Below are positions 25,792 through 35,494 of a DNA stretch of 64,000 nucleotides, one piece after another. Where the stretch lies: contig NZ_CP108070.1 of assembly GCF_036178845.1 (NCBI RefSeq), positions 5,270,001 to 5,334,000 of the forward strand. Direction: 5' to 3'. Under the pieces are notes generated by a model. That model was not told the origin of the DNA, ran no database searches, and saw only the letters and a program-made list of their open reading frames with translations. The first letter of the stretch is position 1. Every line of letters begins with the position of its first letter. Origin of the DNA: Streptomyces sp. NBC_00271 (GTDB lineage: Bacteria; Actinomycetota; Actinomycetes; Streptomycetales; Streptomycetaceae). Made by a program: the position numbers and the translations under genes.

Positions 25792-25849
25792 CCGGGCACG
25801 ATACTTAATCCATTCCACCCAGCGGGCGCATACATGTACGATACACCGC

Positions 25850-26335
25850 ATGCATATCCGCCCGGTCCCGTACGACCACCCCGACGCCGTCAAGCTCAAC
25901 GACCAGGTGCAGGCCGAATACGCCGAGCGCTACGGCGATGAGGGCGATGTCACACCGCTCGACGCGTCGATGTTCAAGCCGCCGCTCGGCCTGTACCTCC
26001 TCGCCTACGACGAGCGGGACCGCCCGATCGCGTCCGGCGGCTGGCGCAGCCAGGACAGGAACGACGAGGGGTACGCGGACGGCGACGCCGAGCTCAAGCG
26101 CATGTACGTGACCCCGGAGGCCCGCGGTCTCGGCCTCGCCCGCCGCATCCTGGCCGCCCTGGAGGACGACGCCCGCACGGCCGGCCGCACCCGCATGGTC
26201 CTGGAGACCGGCGCCAAGCAGCCCGAGGCGGTCGCCCTCTATCTCTCCAGCGGCTACGAGCCGTGTGCCAAGTTCGGCTACTACCGCTTCCACGAACTGA
26301 GCCTCTGCTATGCCAAGCCGCTGAGCATTCAGTGA
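25850..26335 (+). CDS. GNAT-family N-acetyltransferase
   Basis: A 161-residue single-domain GNAT protein. The acetyl-CoA binding motif is in LKRMYVTPEARGLGLARRIL (R/Q-x-x-G-x-G/A type), followed by LETGAKQPEAVALYLSSGYEP. The acceptor substrate is unknown. TACGAT sits seven bases before ATG 25850, pointing to a leaderless transcript. A terminator hairpin follows 25 bases after the stop. Confidence 0.9.
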   Translation: MHIRPVPYDHPDAVKLNDQVQAEYAERYGDEGDVTPLDASMFKPPLGLYLLAYDERDRPIASGGWRSQDRNDEGYADGDAELKRMYVTPEARGLGLARRILAALEDDARTAGRTRMVLETGAKQPEAVALYLSSGYEPCAKFGYYRFHELSLCYAKPLSIQ

Positions 26336-26360
26336 ACGAGGGAGTGCGGCCGAACAGGCA

Positions 26361-26392
26361 AGAACCCCGCCGGACGAATCCGACGGGGTTCT
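26361..26392. terminator. Terminator between the acetyltransferase and tRNA-Ala
   Basis: A 14-bp stem (AGAACCCCGCCGGA, 26361-26374, with 26379-26392) has one mismatch and a CGAA loop. It lies between the plus-strand acetyltransferase and the 3' end of the minus-strand tRNA, so it may serve both. Confidence 0.75.
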
Positions 26393-26401
26393 GAATTGCA
26401 G

Positions 26402-26475
26402 TGGACCTGAGGGGATTTGAACCCCTGGCCCCCTCGATGCGAACGAGGTGCGCTACCGGACTGCGCCACAGGCCC
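26402..26475 (-). tRNA. tRNA-Ala (anticodon CGC)
   Basis: The 74-base minus-strand sequence folds as a complete cloverleaf. The acceptor stem is GGGCCTG/CAGGTCC with one G-U pair, and the D stem is GCGC/GCGC. The anticodon stem is CCTCG/CGAGG with loop TTCGCAT, and the T stem is AGGGG/CCCCT with loop TTCAAAT. The discriminator is A. Anticodon CGC reads the alanine codon GCG. The 3' CCA is not encoded, as usual in Streptomyces. Confidence 0.97.
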
Positions 26476-26560
26476 TTGCAACGAGTGAAACTCTAGCATC
26501 CCCGTCGGGGTGCTCGGAAATCCGTTCCTGGCAGGTCAGCCGGGGCTCCCGAGCGCCTGG

Positions 26561-27844
26561 TCATTCGTTGGCGGCACGCGGCCGTTCGCCGTCCTCGTAC
26601 TGGTCGAACAGCGGAGTGCGACCGCGCTCACGGGCCCGCCGGGCGGACGCGGCGCGCCGGGCGTCACTGCGACCGTCATCGGCGGCCTCGGCCGTCTCGG
26701 CCGTCTCGGCGGCTTCGTGGCCCTCCTCGGCGGCGGGCTCCGCCTCCGGCTCGCTCGGCTCGGCGGCGCTGGAGCGCGCCGAGCTCCACGCGTCCGGCGC
26801 CCCCAGATCGACACTGGACGTGGCCCGGGGCGCGACCGGCGCGGTCACGTACGTGGGCAGCGGAACCGGCACGGGATCCCAGCTGTCGCCCCGGCCGGGG
26901 CCCCGCTGACGCTCACGCTGCTGGTCGACCCACTCGGCGTGGTCGGTCTGCTCGACGAGGGCGCGGCGGTCGGCCGCGAGCGCGGACAGACCGGGGTCGG
27001 TCTCCGGCTCGGGACTGTCGTCGGGCTCGTCGGCGCCGGGGTCGAGGGTGGGCCGCCGACGCGGCTGCCGCTCCCTGAGCCGCTGCGCCGCGGCCTCGGC
27101 CCGGCGCCGGTCCATGGTGTACGTGAAGCGCCGTCGCTCCTGGGCGCGCAGGTACACGATGTACGAACTCAGCATCACGGCGGGCACGCCGGGCGCCCAC
27201 AGGAACGCGAGCCCCCCGACGGCCGCCACGATCGCGCCGAGCGTGAAGGCGAGGAAGAGCATCACGGTCGTACGCCGTCGGCGCGCGAGCACCTTCGAGC
27301 GCCGGGCGCGCGCCGCGGCCTCCGCCGCGGAGGCCCGCCGGGCGGCCGGAACCCTGGAGGCCCCGGAGTTGGCCGAATCCGATCGCGATCCCGATGCCGA
27401 GCCCGATCCCGATGCCGAGCCCGAGTTCGGCTCGGGTGGGGCCGACTGCTGCGGCACCGCCCGGCCGGCCGTCGAGGAGCCCTGTGGGGCACCCTGCCGG
27501 GCGGCGGCCTGTGGCGCCTGCTGCGGTTCGGGCTGGGCGGGCGGCGGGAGTTGGGCCTTGGTCTGCTGCCGGACCGGAGGCATGGCGAAGGCCCGGACGT
27601 CCACCGAGTCGGTGACGGCGTCCGGATCGGCGCTGGGCTCCCCCTCTTCGGTGGAGCGCGCCTGCAGGTCCTTGGCGTACCGGCGCTCCATTCCCGCCCG
27701 TCCGGACAGCAGCCGGATGGCGGTGCTGAAGCGTTCCGTCGGACGGGCTTCGTTCAGCTCGTCCTGCCTACGGAGCCACATCGGCACCAAGTAGGCGGCC
27801 CAGGCCCCGACGATGACTGCGTAGATGAGGCCGCTGCTGCTCAC
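26561..27844 (-). CDS. sepX: Divisome membrane protein SepX/GlpR
   Basis: A 427-residue membrane protein. It starts with a membrane helix (LIYAVIVGAWAAYLVPMWL) and a conserved WLRRQDELNEARPTERFSTAIRLL segment. A long Pro/Gln/Ser-rich linker follows, then two more helices (about 200-240, TVMLFLAFTLGAIVAAVGGL) and an acidic C-terminal tail. This layout and the galU-moeA-rimJ neighbourhood fit the actinobacterial divisome protein SepX of Streptomyces (GlpR in corynebacteria), which supports septation and binds the MoeA-like protein Glp. TACCGT seven bases before GTG 27844 suggests a leaderless transcript. The linker contains Gly-Ser-Ala dipeptide repeats. Confidence 0.85.
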   Translation of the reverse strand: MSSSGLIYAVIVGAWAAYLVPMWLRRQDELNEARPTERFSTAIRLLSGRAGMERRYAKDLQARSTEEGEPSADPDAVTDSVDVRAFAMPPVRQQTKAQLPPPAQPEPQQAPQAAARQGAPQGSSTAGRAVPQQSAPPEPNSGSASGSGSASGSRSDSANSGASRVPAARRASAAEAAARARRSKVLARRRRTTVMLFLAFTLGAIVAAVGGLAFLWAPGVPAVMLSSYIVYLRAQERRRFTYTMDRRRAEAAAQRLRERQPRRRPTLDPGADEPDDSPEPETDPGLSALAADRRALVEQTDHAEWVDQQRERQRGPGRGDSWDPVPVPLPTYVTAPVAPRATSSVDLGAPDAWSSARSSAAEPSEPEAEPAAEEGHEAAETAETAEAADDGRSDARRAASARRARERGRTPLFDQYEDGERPRAANE

Positions 27845-28021
27845 GCCTCACACGGTAGAGGGGTTTGCGTGAGGCCATCTGCCAATTCGGCCGGTGTGTC
27901 GCACGATCCGGCTGATATTTCGAGCTTTTTTTGTGACCGATGCGATCAGCAGGCCGCAGGGAGCGCGAATTTAATGCCCCGAGCCGATCACGCACCGATC
28001 AATTTCGAACATACATTTCAT

Positions 28022-28645
28022 TTACTGAGTGCCGGGCTTGCTCTGGTTCTCCGAACGGGCCTGCATCGATCGTGCCCGCCGCCAACGCCCCAGCAACCCC
28101 TCCGGCACCTCTTCCGCGGTGAGTGCGAAGACGAGATGGTCCCGCCAGGCCCCGTCGATGTGCAGATAGCGCGGCCGGAGCCCTTCCTCGCGGAATCCGA
28201 GTTTCTCCACCACCCGGCGGCTCGGCCCGTTCTCCGGGCGAATGCAGACTTCGATGCGGTGCAGTCCGACCGTGCGGAAGCAGTGGTCGGTCACCATCGC
28301 CACGGCCGTCGGCATCACTCCGCGCCCCGCCACCGACTGGTCCACCCAGTAGCCGATGTGCCCGGAGCACATCGATCCCCAGGTGATCCCGGCGACGGTC
28401 AGCTGCCCGACCAGACGACCCTGGTACTCGATGACGAAGGGCAGCATCCGGCCCGCGTTGGCCTCGGCGCGCAGATGCCGGACCATCTGGCGGTAGGTCG
28501 GCCGGTGCGCTATCGGACCGCTGGGCGTGGGCGGCGGAATCGTCGCCTCCCAGGGCCGCAACCAGTCCCGGTTGCGCCGGTTCACCTCGCGCCAGGCCCG
28601 CTGGTCGCGCACCTTTATCGGCCGAAGGACGACATCGCCGTCCAC
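28022..28645 (-). CDS. RimJ/RimL-type GNAT acetyltransferase
   Basis: A 207-residue acetyltransferase of the RimJ/RimL group. Domain features: VVLRPIKVRDQRAWREVNRRN at the start, GHIGYWVDQSVAGRGVMPTAV for acetyl-CoA binding, and RIEVCIRPENGPSRRVVEKLGFREEG near the end. Family members acetylate protein N-termini such as ribosomal S5. In actinobacteria a gene of this type sits between the moeA/glp and sepX genes, as here. The start is uncertain. GTG 28645 is used, but the frame stays open upstream to a CTG overlapping the stop of the preceding gene, giving an N-terminus NSPSWPVEL. Confidence 0.87.
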   Translation of the reverse strand: MDGDVVLRPIKVRDQRAWREVNRRNRDWLRPWEATIPPPTPSGPIAHRPTYRQMVRHLRAEANAGRMLPFVIEYQGRLVGQLTVAGITWGSMCSGHIGYWVDQSVAGRGVMPTAVAMVTDHCFRTVGLHRIEVCIRPENGPSRRVVEKLGFREEGLRPRYLHIDGAWRDHLVFALTAEEVPEGLLGRWRRARSMQARSENQSKPGTQ

Positions 28646-28671
28646 CAGCTCGACGGGCCAGGATGGGCTGT

Positions 28672-29184
28672 TCAGCTCGCACCCCCACTGCCGCTGGGTC
28701 TGGGGTGGTCGCCGCCACGGATCTGGTCGACGGCGTGGATCAGAAGGGGCTCCAGAACGGCCAGGCCGTCCTTCACCCCGCCGGTGGAACCCGGCAGGTT
28801 GACGATCAACGTCCGTCCCGCGACTCCGGCGAGCCCCCGGGACAGCGCCGCCGTGGGCACCTTCTCTCTCCCGAACGCCCTGATGGCCTCCGGAATGCCC
28901 GGCACCTCGTGATCGAGTACGCGCCGGGTCGCCTCGGGCGTCCGGTCGGTGGGCGAGATCCCCGTACCGCCCGTCGTCACGATCACGTCGTACCCGGCGT
29001 CGACACCCGCGCGCAGTGCCGCCTCCACGGGGTCGCCGTCCGGCACCACCCGGGGGCCGTCGACCTCGAAGCCGTACGCCGTGAGCCCCTTGGCGATCAA
29101 GGGGCCGCCCTTGTCCTCGTAGACCCCCGCGGCGGCTCTGTTCGAGGCCGTGACCACGAGCGCGCGGTACGACGGTGCCGTCAT
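28672..29184 (-). CDS. MogA/MoaB-family molybdenum cofactor biosynthesis protein
   Basis: A 170-residue MoaB/Mog-fold protein that adenylates molybdopterin before molybdate insertion. The conserved [22 protein letters not shown] motif binds MPT, and a [11 protein letters not shown] segment follows near the C-terminus. ATG 29184 overlaps the moaC stop by ATGA, so the pair is co-translated. Downstream is the RimJ-type gene. Confidence 0.93.
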   Translation of the reverse strand: MTAPSYRALVVTASNRAAAGVYEDKGGPLIAKGLTAYGFEVDGPRVVPDGDPVEAALRAGVDAGYDVIVTTGGTGISPTDRTPEATRRVLDHEVPGIPEAIRAFGREKVPTAALSRGLAGVAGRTLIVNLPGSTGGVKDGLAVLEPLLIHAVDQIRGGDHPRPSGSGGAS

Positions 29185-29660
29185 GCCCGGCTCCAGTCGC
29201 CCGACTTTCCGCCCGTCTTCTCTTCCACCCGTACGTCCGTGATGACCGCCCCCTTGTCGACCGCCTTGACCATGTCGATCACGGTGAGGGCCGCCACGCT
29301 GACCGCGGTGAGGGCCTCCATCTCGACGCCCGTACGGTCGGTGGTCTTCACGGTGGCGAGGATCTCGACGGCGTCGTCCGCGACCGACAGATCAAGCTTG
29401 ACACCCGAGACCGACAACGGGTGACAGAGCGGGATCAGATCCGGGGTGCGCTTGGCGCCCATGATGCCCGCGATGCGCGCGGTGGCCAGGGCGTCGCCCT
29501 TGGGGACACCCTCACCGCGCAGCAGTTCGATCACACGGGGCGAGACCAGGACACGGCCGCTGGCGCGGGCGGTGCGCGCGGTCACGTCCTTCCCGGAGAC
29601 GTCGACCATGCGGGCGGCGCCCGCCTCGTCGATGTGGGTCAGTCGGTCCTGCGTACTCAT
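29181..29660 (-). CDS. moaC: Cyclic pyranopterin monophosphate synthase MoaC
   Basis: A 159-residue MoaC; with MoaA it makes cyclic pyranopterin monophosphate, the first molybdenum cofactor intermediate. Conserved segments are [45 protein letters not shown], and [11 protein letters not shown] with the catalytic lysine and aspartate. It follows the moeA-type gene and is fused by overlap to the MogA/MoaB gene. Confidence 0.97.
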   Translation of the reverse strand: MSTQDRLTHIDEAGAARMVDVSGKDVTARTARASGRVLVSPRVIELLRGEGVPKGDALATARIAGIMGAKRTPDLIPLCHPLSVSGVKLDLSVADDAVEILATVKTTDRTGVEMEALTAVSVAALTVIDMVKAVDKGAVITDVRVEEKTGGKSGDWSRA

Positions 29661-29721
29661 GTCTGCGCGGCGCTCCCGGTCGGGCCTCTTGTGCGCGACA
29701 CGGTACCGCCACTCGGGGCAC

Positions 29722-31044
29722 TCAGCCGAGCAGGACCACTTCGACCTCGGTGCCGGGCTCGACCGAGGTGACGTCCTCGGGGACGACGATCAGCGCGTCG
29801 GCCTGGGCGAGGGCCGCGACCAGGTGGGATCCGGCGCCGCCGACCGGGGTCACCTTGCCGTCGGCGTACCTCCCGCGCAGGAACTGCCGGCGGCCGTCCG
29901 GCGAGGTCAGCGCCTTGCCCGCCTCCAGGGTCGCCCTGGTGGTGGGGCGGTGGATGTCGTCCAGGCCCGACAGGGTGCGGATCGCGGGGCGGACGAACAG
30001 CTCGAAGGAGACGTACGACGAGACGGGGTTGCCGGGGAGCGCGAGCAGCGGGGTGTGCTCGGGGCCGATCGTGCCGAAGCCCTGGGGTTTGCCGGGCTGC
30101 ATGGCGAGCTTGCGGAAGTCGATGCCGCTGCCCTCCTCGTCCTCGTCGCCCACCGAGGACAGGGCCTCCTTGACGACGTCGTACGCGCCGACGCTCACGC
30201 CGCCCGTGGTGACCACCAGGTCCGCGCGGATGAGCTGGTCCTCGATGGTGGCGCGGAGCGTCTCGGCGTCGTCGGCGACCGCTCCCACCCGGTAGGCGAT
30301 GGCCCCGGCGTCGCGGGCGGCGGCGCACAGGGCGAAGCTGTTGGAGTCGTAGATCTGGCCGCTGCCCAACGGTTCGTCGGGCTGGACGAGTTCGCTGCCG
30401 GTGGACAGGACGACCACACGCGGGCGCGGGCGCACGCGTACGGTGCCGCGGCCGATCGCGGCGAGCAGGCCGATCTGCGGCGGGCCGAGGATCGTGCCGG
30501 CTTCGAGGGCGCGGTCCCCCGCCTTCACGTCGCTGCCCTTCGCGCGCACATGCGCGCGTGCCTCGGCCGGGCGGTGGACGTGCACCTGGCCGGAGGCGCC
30601 GTCGGGGGCCGCGCTGTGGGCGCGCATCCCGGAGACGGGGCCCTCCCCCAGGCCGCCGTCGGTCCACTCCACCGGGACGACGGCCTCGGCGCCGGGCGGC
30701 AGCGGGGCGCCGGTCATGATGCGGGCGGCCTCACCGGGGCCCACATGGGGCTGCGCGCCCTGGCCGGCCGCGACGTCGCCGACGACCGTGAGGACCGCCG
30801 GGTACTCCTCGCTCGCGCCCGCGACATCGGCGACCCGGACCGCGTACCCGTCCATCGAGCTGTTGTCGAACGGCGGCAGGGAGACCGGCACCGTGACGTC
30901 CTCGACCAGGACACAGCCCTGGGCGTCGAGGAGTTGCAGCTCGATGGGTTCGAGAGGGCGAACGGTCGCGAGGATGTCCTCCAGGTGCTCGGTCACCGAC
31001 CAGAGGTGGTCCTGGCCGGTGACACGGGTCGCGGCGCTGCTCAA
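29722..31044 (-). CDS. MoeA/gephyrin-family molybdotransferase, probably the divisome-associated Glp
   Basis: A 440-residue MoeA-type protein. The sequence shows domain III with [16 protein letters not shown] and the MoCF-biosynthesis domain with STGSELVQP and [17 protein letters not shown]. It closes with [14 protein letters not shown] and the C-terminal domain IV. Enzymatically this family inserts molybdate into molybdopterin. Its place directly after galU and in the same run as rimJ and sepX is the conserved actinobacterial location of Glp, a MoeA relative that binds FtsZ and the SepX homolog GlpR. The TTG start at 31044 lies four bases after the galU stop, with GGAG inside the galU end. 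Confidence 0.93.
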   Translation of the reverse strand: MSSAATRVTGQDHLWSVTEHLEDILATVRPLEPIELQLLDAQGCVLVEDVTVPVSLPPFDNSSMDGYAVRVADVAGASEEYPAVLTVVGDVAAGQGAQPHVGPGEAARIMTGAPLPPGAEAVVPVEWTDGGLGEGPVSGMRAHSAAPDGASGQVHVHRPAEARAHVRAKGSDVKAGDRALEAGTILGPPQIGLLAAIGRGTVRVRPRPRVVVLSTGSELVQPDEPLGSGQIYDSNSFALCAAARDAGAIAYRVGAVADDAETLRATIEDQLIRADLVVTTGGVSVGAYDVVKEALSSVGDEDEEGSGIDFRKLAMQPGKPQGFGTIGPEHTPLLALPGNPVSSYVSFELFVRPAIRTLSGLDDIHRPTTRATLEAGKALTSPDGRRQFLRGRYADGKVTPVGGAGSHLVAALAQADALIVVPEDVTSVEPGTEVEVVLLG

Positions 31045-31048
31045 ATTC

Positions 31049-31951
31049 CTACATCTCCTCGGCTACGTAACTGCGAAGCCAGGTCCGGAAGTCCGGGCCC
31101 AGGTCCTCACGTTCGCACGCGAGCCTGACAATGGCACGCAGATAGTCGCCTCGGTCGCCGGTGTCATAACGGCGGCCCTTGAAGACGACGCCGTGCACGG
31201 GGCCGCCGACCTTCTCGTCCTGCGCGAGCTGCTGGAGGGCGTCGGTGAGCTGGATCTCGCCGCCGCGGCCCGGCTCGGTCTTGCGGAGTATGTCGAAGAT
31301 GTGCGGGTCGAGGACGTAGCGCCCGATGATCGCGTAGTTGCTGGGCGCGTCCGCCGGGTCCGGCTTCTCGACCAGGCCGGTCACCTTGACGAGGTCGCCC
31401 TCCCCGGTGGCCTCGACGGCCGCGGAGCCGTAGAGGTGGATCTGCTCAGGCTCGACCTCCATGAGCGCGATGACACTGCCGCCGTGCTGCTCCTGGACCT
31501 CGACCATGCGGGCGAGGAGGGGGTCGCGGGGGTCGATCAGGTCGTCGCCGAGGAGCACGGCGAAGGGCTCGTGGCCGACGTGCGGCGCCGCGCACAGGAC
31601 GGCGTGACCGAGGCCCTTGGGGTCGCCCTGGCGCACGTAGTGCATGGTGGCCAGGTCGCTGGACTCCTGGACCTTGGCGAGCCGGTTGGCGTCGCCCTTC
31701 TTCTGAAGGGCGGACTCCAGCTCATAATTGCGGTCGAAGTGGTCCTCGAGGGGGCGCTTGTTGCGTCCGGTGATCATCAGGACGTCGTCGAGACCCGCCG
31801 ACACGGCCTCTTCGACCACGTACTGGATCGCCGGCTTGTCTACGACCGGCAGCATCTCTTTGGGAGTGGCTTTGGTGGCCGGCAGGAACCGGGTGCCGAG
31901 GCCTGCTGCGGGGATGACAGCCTTGCTGATCCTGGGGTGCGACTCAGTCAT
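31049..31951 (-). CDS. galU: UTP-glucose-1-phosphate uridylyltransferase
   Basis: A 300-residue GalU that makes UDP-glucose from UTP and glucose-1-phosphate for trehalose, wall polymer and polysaccharide synthesis. Motifs are VIPAAGLGTRFLPATKATPKEMLPVV (nucleotide binding), LGDDLID (metal), LVEKPDP and FKGRRYDTGDRGDYL. ATG 31951 has TATGGT seven bases upstream, favouring a leaderless start over the in-frame ATG at 31963. First gene of the run galU-moeA/glp-moaC-mog-rimJ-sepX. Confidence 0.96.
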   Translation of the reverse strand: MTESHPRISKAVIPAAGLGTRFLPATKATPKEMLPVVDKPAIQYVVEEAVSAGLDDVLMITGRNKRPLEDHFDRNYELESALQKKGDANRLAKVQESSDLATMHYVRQGDPKGLGHAVLCAAPHVGHEPFAVLLGDDLIDPRDPLLARMVEVQEQHGGSVIALMEVEPEQIHLYGSAAVEATGEGDLVKVTGLVEKPDPADAPSNYAIIGRYVLDPHIFDILRKTEPGRGGEIQLTDALQQLAQDEKVGGPVHGVVFKGRRYDTGDRGDYLRAIVRLACEREDLGPDFRTWLRSYVAEEM

Positions 31952-32044
31952 GCGCGTAACCATATCCGGTGGCTATGAGCGCAATCTGTTGGTCCCGTTA
32001 AATAGCTCTCATATGAGCGCATAAGGAACGGTACGGAGTGAGCT

Positions 32045-32671
32045 GTGAGCCACGTGGGACGTGCGGCAGAGCCTGACAAGCGAATGTTGCGGCGAGGCTT
32101 CCTCGCGGTGAGAAACAGGTTGACACCCTACGACCTGCGGGAATCCGCCGGGACCCTGGCCCTGCGGGCGCTGGAGCTGCCGGAGCTGGCGCACGCGCGC
32201 ACGGTGGCGGCGTACGTCTCCGTGGGGAGCGAGCCGGGCACCCTCGCGCTCCTGGACGCGCTCCACACGCGCGGGGTGCGCGTGCTGCTGCCGGTCCTGA
32301 TGGCGGACAACGACCTGGACTGGGGCGCGTACGCCGGAGAGGGCTCCCTGGAGCGTGTCCGACACGGCGGCAGGATGGCTCTCTTGGAGCCGGCGGGTGA
32401 GCGGCTCGGTCCCGAGGCCGTCCAGGAGGCCGACGCCGTCCTGCTGCCCGGCCTGGCCGTGGACCGGCACGGAATGCGCCTGGGGCGCGGCGGCGGCTCG
32501 TACGACCGCGTACTGGCCCGCCTGGAGCGCGCGGGGGCCGATCCCGCGCTGGTGGTGCTGCTGTACGACGCGGAGGTCGTCGAGCATGTCCCGGCGGAAC
32601 CTCACGACCGTCCCGTCCACGCGGTGGTGACGCCTTCGGGGGTGCGCCGCTTCGACTGCGGGTCCGGGTAG
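32045..32671 (+). CDS. 5-formyltetrahydrofolate cyclo-ligase
   Basis: A 208-residue enzyme that converts 5-formyl-THF plus ATP to 5,10-methenyl-THF, salvaging stored folate. The motif LGRGGGSYDRVLARL (ATP/Mg site) and the initial EPDKRMLRRGFLAVRNRL are characteristic. GTG 32045 has GGAG six bases upstream. It is divergent from galU by 93 bases, the same arrangement I remember next to galU in mycobacteria. Confidence 0.95.
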   Translation: MSHVGRAAEPDKRMLRRGFLAVRNRLTPYDLRESAGTLALRALELPELAHARTVAAYVSVGSEPGTLALLDALHTRGVRVLLPVLMADNDLDWGAYAGEGSLERVRHGGRMALLEPAGERLGPEAVQEADAVLLPGLAVDRHGMRLGRGGGSYDRVLARLERAGADPALVVLLYDAEVVEHVPAEPHDRPVHAVVTPSGVRRFDCGSG

Positions 32672-32672
32672 C

Positions 32673-32710
32673 CGAAAGGGCCCTCCACGCGTGTGTGGAG
32701 GGCCCTTTCG
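32673..32710. terminator. Bidirectional terminator after 5-FTHF cyclo-ligase
   Basis: A perfect 16-bp stem (CGAAAGGGCCCTCCAC, 32673-32688, with 32695-32710) has a six-base loop. It begins two bases after the cyclo-ligase stop and ends 18 bases before the convergent acylase stop. Confidence 0.9.
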
Positions 32711-32728
32711 CCTGTCGCCGTCAATGGC

Positions 32729-35494
32729 TCACGGCTTGAGCACCAGGGTGTCGCTCGTGCTCTTGTCGACCGCCTTGTCCGAGAAGGACCACGGCAGCAG
32801 TTCGCCCTTGGCCCACTTGTCCGTCTGGTCGGTGTAGTGGGCGCTGTAGGCGTGCCCGGAGGCGCCGGAGAGGTTGATCCACTTCGACTTGTCGAAGTCG
32901 TCGAGGTTGACCACCATCCGCATGGACGGCACCCAGACCACTCCGTAGCCGCCCGCGGCGTTCCAGCCGGTCGCGTTGACCGTCGCCTCGCCGCCGCTGA
33001 GCTTCCAGGGGCCGCGGTTGAGCATGTACTGCAGGACGCCGGGACCTTCGGTGCCCAGGGTCTGGTTCTTCAGGAACAGGCGGTGCAGCCGGCCCCAGCT
33101 CCAGGTGTCCATGTCCTTGCCGAGCTTGGCGGTCAGCTCCCAGCGGGCGTCCTTCATGGCCCGCGCGAACAGCTCGTCCCGGTTGTCGGCCGCCTTGTCG
33201 AGGCGCGTCTTGGGCGCCTTCCACCAGTCGTTGTTCTGATCGTCGATGATCTTGCGGACCACCTCGAACCAGCGGTCGCCGCCGTCCGGCTGCGCCTGGT
33301 CCGCCTCACGCTGGCCGCACTCGCGCACCGTCTGGTTCTCGTCCGCGGGGCCGGTGGAGTCGACCGGGGCGACGTTCAGGCACTGGCCCTTGACCCGCAG
33401 CTCCTTGGGCAGCTTGTTGCCGAAGGCGAGCTTGAGGATGTTGCGCCAGGTCGCGTTGAAGTACGCGGCCGCCGCGGAGTCGGCGTCCTGGGTGTAGTCC
33501 CAGCCCTCCAGGAGCTTCTGCGCGTCGCGGACGTTCTTGTCGGCGACGTCGATCTTGAGCAACTTGGGCACGATCAGCTTGGCGATCTCACTGCTGTCGT
33601 CGAGCTGCATCTGGCGCATGTCGTCGGTCGAGATCTTGCCGCCGCCCTTGATCTTCGCCTCGATGAGATCGGAGATCCGCTGGCTGCGCGTTCCGTAACC
33701 CCAGTCCGTGGTGAGCGTGTAGGGGTACTTGTCCTTGTCGACGACCGCCTGGTTGGCGGTCACGATGTAGCCGCGCTTCGGGTTGTACTCGTAGGGCAGC
33801 GCGGACTGCTTGATGTAGCCGGTCCACTGGTACTTGGAGTTCCAGCCGGGCGACGGGAGCGAGCCGTCGTCACCCTTGGACCGGGTCGGGATCTTGCCCG
33901 GCAGCTGGTAGCCGATGTTGTCGTTGGTGTCGGCGTAGATCAGGTTCTGCGAGGGCACGTCGAAGGACGCGGCCGCCGTGCGGAACTCGGACCAGTTCGA
34001 CGCCTTGTCCAGCTGGAAGACGGCGTCCATGGAGTTGCCCGGGTCCAGGGCGGTCCAGCGCAGCGCGATGGCGTAGCCGTCGCCGCGGTCGGGTGCCCCG
34101 CTGTCGACGGTGGCCTTCTTGCCGACCTTGACCAGTTCGTCGTCGCGGTCGGAGAGCAGCGGCATCCCGTCCTTGGTCTCCCGGACGACGATCGTCTTGG
34201 TGGAGCCGCCCGCGACCTTGATCGTTTCCTTGCGGGTCGTGAAGGGCAGCACCTTGCCGTCGTACTCGTAGCCCTCGCCGGTGATCTTCTCCAGGTAGAG
34301 GTCGGTGACGTCGACCCCGGAGTTGGTCATGCCCCAGGCGATGTTTTGGTTGTGGCCGATGACCACGCCGGGCATGCCCGCGAAGGTGTAGCCGGAGACG
34401 TCGTACTGGCACTTGCTGGAGACGCTCGTGCAGTGCAGGCCCATCTGGTACCAGACCGAGGGCAGCGAGGCCGACAGGTGCGGGTCGTTGGCCAGCAGCG
34501 GCTTGTTGGTGATCGTGTGCTCGCCCGCGACGACCCAGGAGTTCGAGCCGATGCCGTTGCCGTTCACGCCGACGGCGGTGGGCACGTTGTCGAGCACGTT
34601 GTAGAGCTTGGAGAGCTGGCTCTGCAGGCCGTCGGGCGCGGTGGTGTTCCCCGCGAGGCCGGTGCCCGACGTGGACTGCGTCCCGCTGCCCGCCGTCGTG
34701 CTGCCGCCCTGGACGTACGATCCCGTGACGCTGTCGTACTGGCCTTCCTGGGTGATCGTCTTGTTCCGGCTGTAGGGGTACTCCGGGTACAGGTCGGCGA
34801 TCTGCTTCGGGCCCAGACGGCTGGTCATCAGGGAGCGGTCGATCTCTTCCTGCATGTTGCCGCGCAGGTCCCAGGCCATCGCCTTCAGCCACGCGACCGA
34901 GTCGACCGGGGTCCACTCCTGGGGCTTGTAGTCGTTGGTGAAACCAAGGGCCGCGTACTCCAGGGAGATGTCCTCGCCGTCCTTGCCCTTCAGGTAGGCG
35001 TTGACTCCCTTGGCGTACGCCTGGAGGTACTTCTTCGTGGAGGCCGACAGTTTCTTGTCGTACTCCTCCTTGGCGACCCGGTCCCAGCCCATCGTGCGCA
35101 GGAACTCGTCGTTCTTGACCTGGCCGGAGCCGAACATCTCGGACAGCCGGCCCGAGGTCATGTGACGGCGTACGTCCATCTCGTAGAACCGGTCCTGCGC
35201 CTGGACGTAGCCCTGCGCCATGAACAGGTCCTCGTCGGAGGAGGCGTAGATCTGCGGGATCCCGTTGCCGTCCCGCTTGACGTCCACGGGGCCCGACAGC
35301 CCGTCGAGCGTGAGGGAGCCCTTGGTCTGCGGGAAGGAGGCACGGACGGTACTGACCCCCCAGTAGCCGCCATAGGCAACGCCTCCGAAGAGGGCCAGAA
35401 CCAGGACAATCAGGAACAGTCGGGCCTTGCGCCCCTTCTTCCTGCCGGACTTGCCCGGCTTCTGGCCGGAAGAGGCGGTGGTGTTCGGGGGCAT
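32729..35494 (-). CDS. Penicillin acylase-family N-terminal nucleophile amidohydrolase
   Basis: A 921-residue Ntn hydrolase, made as one chain, exported and self-cleaved. A cytoplasmic Lys/Arg-rich head and one membrane helix (residues 25-47) come first. The alpha chain (GNGIPQIYASSDEDLFMAQGYVQAQDR) is followed by a Gly/Ser/Thr-rich spacer (about 260-290) and the beta chain, which begins at the nucleophile Ser317 in GIGSNSWVVAGEHT. Substrates in this family include N-acyl homoserine lactones, cyclic lipopeptides and beta-lactams; which applies here is unknown. The uncleaved N-terminal helix suggests a membrane-anchored enzyme. AAGGA precedes ATG 35494 by five bases. Confidence 0.93.
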   Translation of the reverse strand: MPPNTTASSGQKPGKSGRKKGRKARLFLIVLVLALFGGVAYGGYWGVSTVRASFPQTKGSLTLDGLSGPVDVKRDGNGIPQIYASSDEDLFMAQGYVQAQDRFYEMDVRRHMTSGRLSEMFGSGQVKNDEFLRTMGWDRVAKEEYDKKLSASTKKYLQAYAKGVNAYLKGKDGEDISLEYAALGFTNDYKPQEWTPVDSVAWLKAMAWDLRGNMQEEIDRSLMTSRLGPKQIADLYPEYPYSRNKTITQEGQYDSVTGSYVQGGSTTAGSGTQSTSGTGLAGNTTAPDGLQSQLSKLYNVLDNVPTAVGVNGNGIGSNSWVVAGEHTITNKPLLANDPHLSASLPSVWYQMGLHCTSVSSKCQYDVSGYTFAGMPGVVIGHNQNIAWGMTNSGVDVTDLYLEKITGEGYEYDGKVLPFTTRKETIKVAGGSTKTIVVRETKDGMPLLSDRDDELVKVGKKATVDSGAPDRGDGYAIALRWTALDPGNSMDAVFQLDKASNWSEFRTAAASFDVPSQNLIYADTNDNIGYQLPGKIPTRSKGDDGSLPSPGWNSKYQWTGYIKQSALPYEYNPKRGYIVTANQAVVDKDKYPYTLTTDWGYGTRSQRISDLIEAKIKGGGKISTDDMRQMQLDDSSEIAKLIVPKLLKIDVADKNVRDAQKLLEGWDYTQDADSAAAAYFNATWRNILKLAFGNKLPKELRVKGQCLNVAPVDSTGPADENQTVRECGQREADQAQPDGGDRWFEVVRKIIDDQNNDWWKAPKTRLDKAADNRDELFARAMKDARWELTAKLGKDMDTWSWGRLHRLFLKNQTLGTEGPGVLQYMLNRGPWKLSGGEATVNATGWNAAGGYGVVWVPSMRMVVNLDDFDKSKWINLSGASGHAYSAHYTDQTDKWAKGELLPWSFSDKAVDKSTSDTLVLKP

